Source of the DNA: an uncultured Bacteroidales bacterium
Lineage (GTDB): Bacteria; Bacteroidota; Bacteroidia; Bacteroidales; Muribaculaceae
NCBI GenBank assembly: GCA_900549375.1
Contig: URNY01000126.1
Location: forward strand, 1-7,925
Direction: 5' to 3'
DNA: 7,925 nucleotides
Made by a program: the position numbers and the translations under genes. This document shows, in pieces, positions 6,003 through 7,925 of this stretch; within the stretch, counting starts at the first letter, position 1; each line of letters starts with the position of its first letter. A model generated the notes under the pieces. That model worked only from the letters and a program-made list of their open reading frames with translations, was not told the origin of the DNA and ran no database searches.

Positions 6003-6043
6003 AAAAAGATTGCGGGCGAAGATACCGAAGTATCTCCGCCCGC
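6003..6043 (-). terminator. Rho-independent terminator after tyrS, UUCG tetraloop
   Basis: A 14-bp stem (6012-6025 with 6030-6043, one G-T wobble position) closes on a C(UUCG)G tetraloop when read on the minus strand, an unusually stable loop. It is followed on that strand by AATC and then TTTTT (6007-6003). It sits about 32 nt after the tyrS stop and overlaps the space before the next minus-strand gene. Confidence 0.85.
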
Positions 6044-6074
6044 AAGGCTTATCTGTTGATTTACTTGAGATCGC

Positions 6075-6578
6075 TTAAATGGCCACGATGAGGAAATGGT
6101 TCTTCTTCCCTTTCTGAACGTGGATATATTTGCCGCCTAAAAGTGCTGAGGCGTCGATCACGGCTGTCGGGTCGGTGAGTTTCTCCTTATTCACGCTCAC
6201 TCCGCCACCCTGAATCATCTTGCGGGCCTCCCCCTTGGAGGGGAACACCTGCGTCTTGACAGCTAAGAAATCGAGCGCCGGAATGCCGGCCTCTATCTCG
6301 CTCTTGGACACTTCGAAGCGCGGAACGCCCTCGAAGATGTCGAGCAACGTGCGCTCGTCGAGGGCTTTGAGAGCCTCGCCGGCCGAATTGCTGAAGAGAA
6401 TCTGCGAAGCCTCCACAGCTGCCTCGTAATCCTTCTCGCTATGAACCATCACCGTCAGCTCCTTGGCAAGACGCTTCTGGAGAGGACGGGCTCCCGGATT
6501 GGCCTCATGTTCCTTGGCCAATTCCTCGATCTCCTCGCGGCTGAGGAAAGTGAAGATCTTGAGATACTTCTCGGCATC
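6075..6578 (-). pseudogene. tyrS: Tyrosyl-tRNA synthetase, 3' fragment
   Basis: The C-terminal ~165 residues of TyrS, which charges tRNA-Tyr with tyrosine. KIFTFLSREEIEELAKEHE and RPLQKRLAKELTVMVHSE belong to the anticodon-side helical domain. VFPSKGEARKMIQGGGVSVN (191-210 of the frame) and the KYIHVQKGKKNHFLIV end are the S4-like domain that grips the tRNA. The Rossmann catalytic domain with HIGH, and the KMSKS loop, are missing because the sequence switches to another gene. In the true source genome the gene would continue rightwards at about 420-430 residues. The intact 3' end and the terminator directly downstream show that only the 5' side is lost. Confidence 0.9.
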
Positions 6579-6818
6579 GGCACCGGCCAGCTCGGCGTAG
6601 CCGATATGGTTCTCGCAGTTGCGGGTCGCAAGGCCCATGCCTGCGGCCAGCTCCAGCGTCTTGTCCAGCGCGGCACGGGGGCCTGCGCCGTAGGGTGCGC
6701 CCTCTTCCGGGGCACCCTCCACGCTGTTGATGGACACCAGCGTGGCAATGTCTTTCAGGATCTGCTCTTTGTTCGCCGCAACAAATGCGTCGATCTTCTG
6801 GTTCAAAGCCTCTTGCAT
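6075..6818 (-). CDS. Chimeric frame: M20/PepV-like dipeptidase start joined to TyrS end
   Basis: 247-residue open frame made of two unrelated gene pieces. Residues 1 to about 80 match the N-terminus of M20 family dipeptidases of the PepV type (KEQILKDIATLVSINSVEG, then HIGYAELAG). Residues from about 87 to the end match the C-terminal part of tyrosyl-tRNA synthetase (KIFTFLSREEIEEL onward, with the S4 RNA-binding domain). The frame stops being a peptidase just before the zinc-binding HxD motif and starts being a synthetase after the HIGH and KMSKS sites, so neither half could be catalytic. Upstream, AAAGGA (6829-6834) is a Shine-Dalgarno 10 nt before the ATG, unlike the genes to the left. I treat the frame as an artificial join, not a real fusion protein. 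Confidence 0.85.
   Translation of the reverse strand: MQEALNQKIDAFVAANKEQILKDIATLVSINSVEGAPEEGAPYGAGPRAALDKTLELAAGMGLATRNCENHIGYAELAGADAEKYLKIFTFLSREEIEELAKEHEANPGARPLQKRLAKELTVMVHSEKDYEAAVEASQILFSNSAGEALKALDERTLLDIFEGVPRFEVSKSEIEAGIPALDFLAVKTQVFPSKGEARKMIQGGGVSVNKEKLTDPTAVIDASALLGGKYIHVQKGKKNHFLIVAI
6564..6818 (-). pseudogene. M20 family dipeptidase (PepV-like), 5' fragment
   Basis: The first ~85 codons of a zinc-dependent M20 peptidase of the PepV/Xaa-His dipeptidase group, cytosolic enzymes of about 460-470 residues that cleave dipeptides taken up by the cell. MQEALNQKIDAFVAANKEQI is the N-terminal helix. LVSINSVEG, the PYGAGPRAALDKTLELA helix and NHIGYAEL are the conserved lead-in to the zinc site. 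The next family motif (HxDVVPxG) is absent because the sequence changes to tyrS. It follows the membrane-protein gene by 78 bp in the same direction. Confidence 0.85.
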
Positions 6819-6864
6819 CTTTGATTCGTCCTTTCTTCGTCTTTACTCAAGACACGCTGTTGTT

Positions 6865-6873
6865 ATTCTAGCA
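6865..6873 (-). promoter_or_regulatory. Extended -10 promoter for the M20 peptidase
   Basis: The minus strand reads TGC-TAGAAT, a TGn-extended -10 one base from TATAAT, with only a weak -35 (TGGTTT) 17 bp further up. Transcription would start near 6858, about 40 nt before the ATG. This is a Bacillota-type promoter and not the TAnnTTTG type seen on the left side. Confidence 0.38.
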
Positions 6874-6896
6874 CACTTTGCGATGGAAAACCAGCC

Positions 6897-7379
6897 TTAC
6901 ACCGCAAACAGACCGCTCAGCGCTCCCAAAAGACCTGCGCTTGCCAGACCCATGATGATCCCGGCCAGCAGCACGCCGCCCATGCAGGCGATGAGCACAT
7001 CTTTGAACTTCATGTCGAGGATGGACGCGGCCAGCGTGCCGGTCCATGCGCCGGTACCCGGCAGCGGGATGCCCACGAAGAGCAGCAGCGCCGCCACGAG
7101 GCCGCGCCCGGCCTTGGCTTCCAGCGCACGACCTCCTTTTTCGCCCTTGACGATGCAGAAACGGCAGAAGGGGCCGATGATGGGCTTGTGGTAGCCCCAG
7201 ATGAGAACTTTACGGGCGAACAGATAGATGAACGGCACCGGCAGCATATTGCCCACCACACAGACCAGATAGGTCGGCAGGATGGGCAGGCCCATCCCGA
7301 TGCCCACCGGGATGGCACCGCGCAGCTCGATGAGGGGCAGCATCGAGATAAAGAATACGATGAGATAGCTTTTGAGCAT
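6897..7379 (-). CDS. Small multidrug export family membrane protein
   Basis: 160-residue polytopic inner-membrane protein of the putative small multidrug export family (PF06695/COG2426). Family signatures are clear: PLIELRGAIPVGIGMG (15-30) just after the first helix, GNMLPVPFIYLFARK (43-57) and LFVGIPLPGTGAWTG (100-114), with hydrophobic helices at about 4-18, 33-55, 95-106 and 112-155. Despite its name, drug export is not well shown for the family, so the substrate is unknown. I place the start at the ATG at 7379, not at an in-frame upstream ATG at 7433: a strong AAGGAGG lies at 7385-7391, the protein then begins directly with a helix, and the extra 18 codons would only re-read the end of the exonuclease gene. 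It starts 10 bp after the exonuclease stop, so the two form an operon. Confidence 0.9.
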   Translation of the reverse strand: MLKSYLIVFFISMLPLIELRGAIPVGIGMGLPILPTYLVCVVGNMLPVPFIYLFARKVLIWGYHKPIIGPFCRFCIVKGEKGGRALEAKAGRGLVAALLLFVGIPLPGTGAWTGTLAASILDMKFKDVLIACMGGVLLAGIIMGLASAGLLGALSGLFAV

Positions 7380-7384
7380 AGAGC

Positions 7385-7391
7385 CCTCCTT
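7385..7391 (-). promoter_or_regulatory. Shine-Dalgarno AAGGAGG that sets the 7379 start
   Basis: A complete AAGGAGG lies 5 nt before the ATG at 7379 and overlaps the stop codon of the exonuclease gene (7390-7392), suggesting translational coupling. Sites this strong are absent before every gene left of position 6,500. Confidence 0.85.
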
Positions 7392-7925
7392 ATAAGTCGA
7401 TGTCCAGCTCCACCGGACAGTGGTCGGAGCCAAACATTTCGTTGTGTATCTCGGCGGCTTTTATCTTGTCCGCAATGCGGTTCGAGACGATGAAATAGTC
7501 GATGCGCCAGCCCGCGTTCTTCTCCCGGGCGTGGAAACGGTAGCTCCACCAGCTGTATTTCACTTCGTCCGGGCTCGGTCATCTTGGCCCGCTCCTGGTC
7601 GGTAAAACCGGCGCTCATCCGGTTGGTCCTGGCATTTTTAATATCAATTTCCTGATGGGCCACGTTCAGATCGCCGCAGAGGATGACCGGCTTTTTGGCA
7701 TCCAGATCCAGCAGGTAGGCGCGGAAGGCGTCCTCCCATGTCATCCGGTAGTCCAGCCGCTTGAGGCCGTCCTGGCTGTTGGGGGTGTAGCAGTTGACGA
7801 GGTAAAACTCCGGGTATTCCAGCGTCAGCACACGGCCCTCGTGGTCGTGCTCCTCGATGCCGATGCCGGTGGCCACGCTCAGCGGCGCGGTCTTGCACCA
7901 GCAGGCTGTGCCGGAGTAGCCCTTT
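7390..7925 (-). pseudogene. Exonuclease III (ExoA/XthA family), partial and frameshifted
   Basis: AP endonuclease/3'-5' exonuclease of base-excision repair (about 250 residues in Bacillota), missing its N-terminal part at the window edge. The 5' piece (7574-7925) shows GYSGTACW, GIGIEEHDHEGRV, NCYTPNSQDGLKRLDYR and the catalytic GDLNVAH, and then breaks after ERAKMTE. The 3' piece (7390-7572) resumes in another frame with PDEVKYSWWSYRF, GWRIDYF and the catalytic-His motif GSDHCPVELDIDL. Between the two, family members have about 14 residues of the AGFTDTFR type. About 40 bp therefore appear to be missing and the frame shifts at 7573/7574. This could be a real inactivating deletion or an assembly error; a broken exonuclease III next to intact neighbours favours error. 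The gene is cotranscribed with the membrane-protein gene. Confidence 0.88.

Noticed and set aside
6075..6818. A new peptidase-tRNA synthetase fusion protein
   Set aside because: Both partners lack their catalytic sites, the break coincides with a change of genome style, and loss of tyrS would be lethal; an artificial join explains it better.
7380..7433. Longer start (ATG at 7433) for the membrane protein
   Set aside because: The extra 18 residues are an out-of-frame reading of the exonuclease C-terminus, and AAGGAGG sits directly before the ATG at 7379.
7010..7876. Single 288-residue protein continuing past the exonuclease break
   Set aside because: After about 7573 the frame is a shadow of the exonuclease tail and the membrane protein; homology continues in another frame.

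Overview
The window reads as two unrelated bacterial genomes joined end to end. Positions 1 to about 6,570 look like a Bacteroidota genome, probably Bacteroidales (a gut lineage such as Muribaculaceae would fit, but that is inference). It has a Bacteroidales-type ATP-dependent PEP carboxykinase, a bacterial ferritin, a TyrS C-terminus, no Shine-Dalgarno sequences before its genes, and TAnnTTTG-type -7 promoter boxes. Positions from about 6,570 to 7,925 look like a high-GC Bacillota (Clostridia/Oscillospiraceae-like) genome: an M20 dipeptidase N-terminus, a small multidrug export family membrane protein and an ExoIII/ExoA nuclease, with purine-rich Shine-Dalgarno sites.

Layout. On the minus strand from the left edge: the N-terminus of an exported protein (1-149, runs off the window), a strong terminator (195-226), pckA (253-1857) and ferritin (2050-2562), each of the last two with its own promoter candidate. 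A divergent plus-strand gene (2741-3610) encodes a protein of the MptE-like/DUF115 or GT42-like fold. It converges on, and overlaps, a minus-strand family 2 glycosyltransferase (3573-4409); together they suggest surface glycan synthesis. A plus-strand SemiSWEET sugar transporter (4524-4805) converges on, and overlaps, a 403-residue minus-strand protein of unknown function (4783-5994). A UUCG-capped terminator (6003-6043) follows the tyrS 3' end.

The open reading frame at 6075-6818 is chimeric: the first ~80 residues are the start of an M20/PepV-like dipeptidase and the last ~165 are the end of tyrosyl-tRNA synthetase. Both genes are broken at the same short ADAEKYL-coding segment, and the genome style changes there. 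An assembly or library chimera is the simplest explanation. To the right, 6897-7379 (membrane protein) and 7390-7925 (exonuclease III, with an internal out-of-frame deletion and running off the window) belong to the second genome.

The left genes together cover gluconeogenesis (pckA), iron storage (ferritin), sugar movement (SemiSWEET) and probable glycan assembly, but they do not form one operon. I see no rRNA, tRNA, CRISPR array or insertion sequence, and no gene-free stretch longer than 300 bases. I did not find convincing evidence for a new multi-gene system. The points most worth a second look are the chimeric junction, the palindrome upstream of pckA, the 11-mer shared by the pckA and ferritin leaders, and the orphan 403-residue protein.
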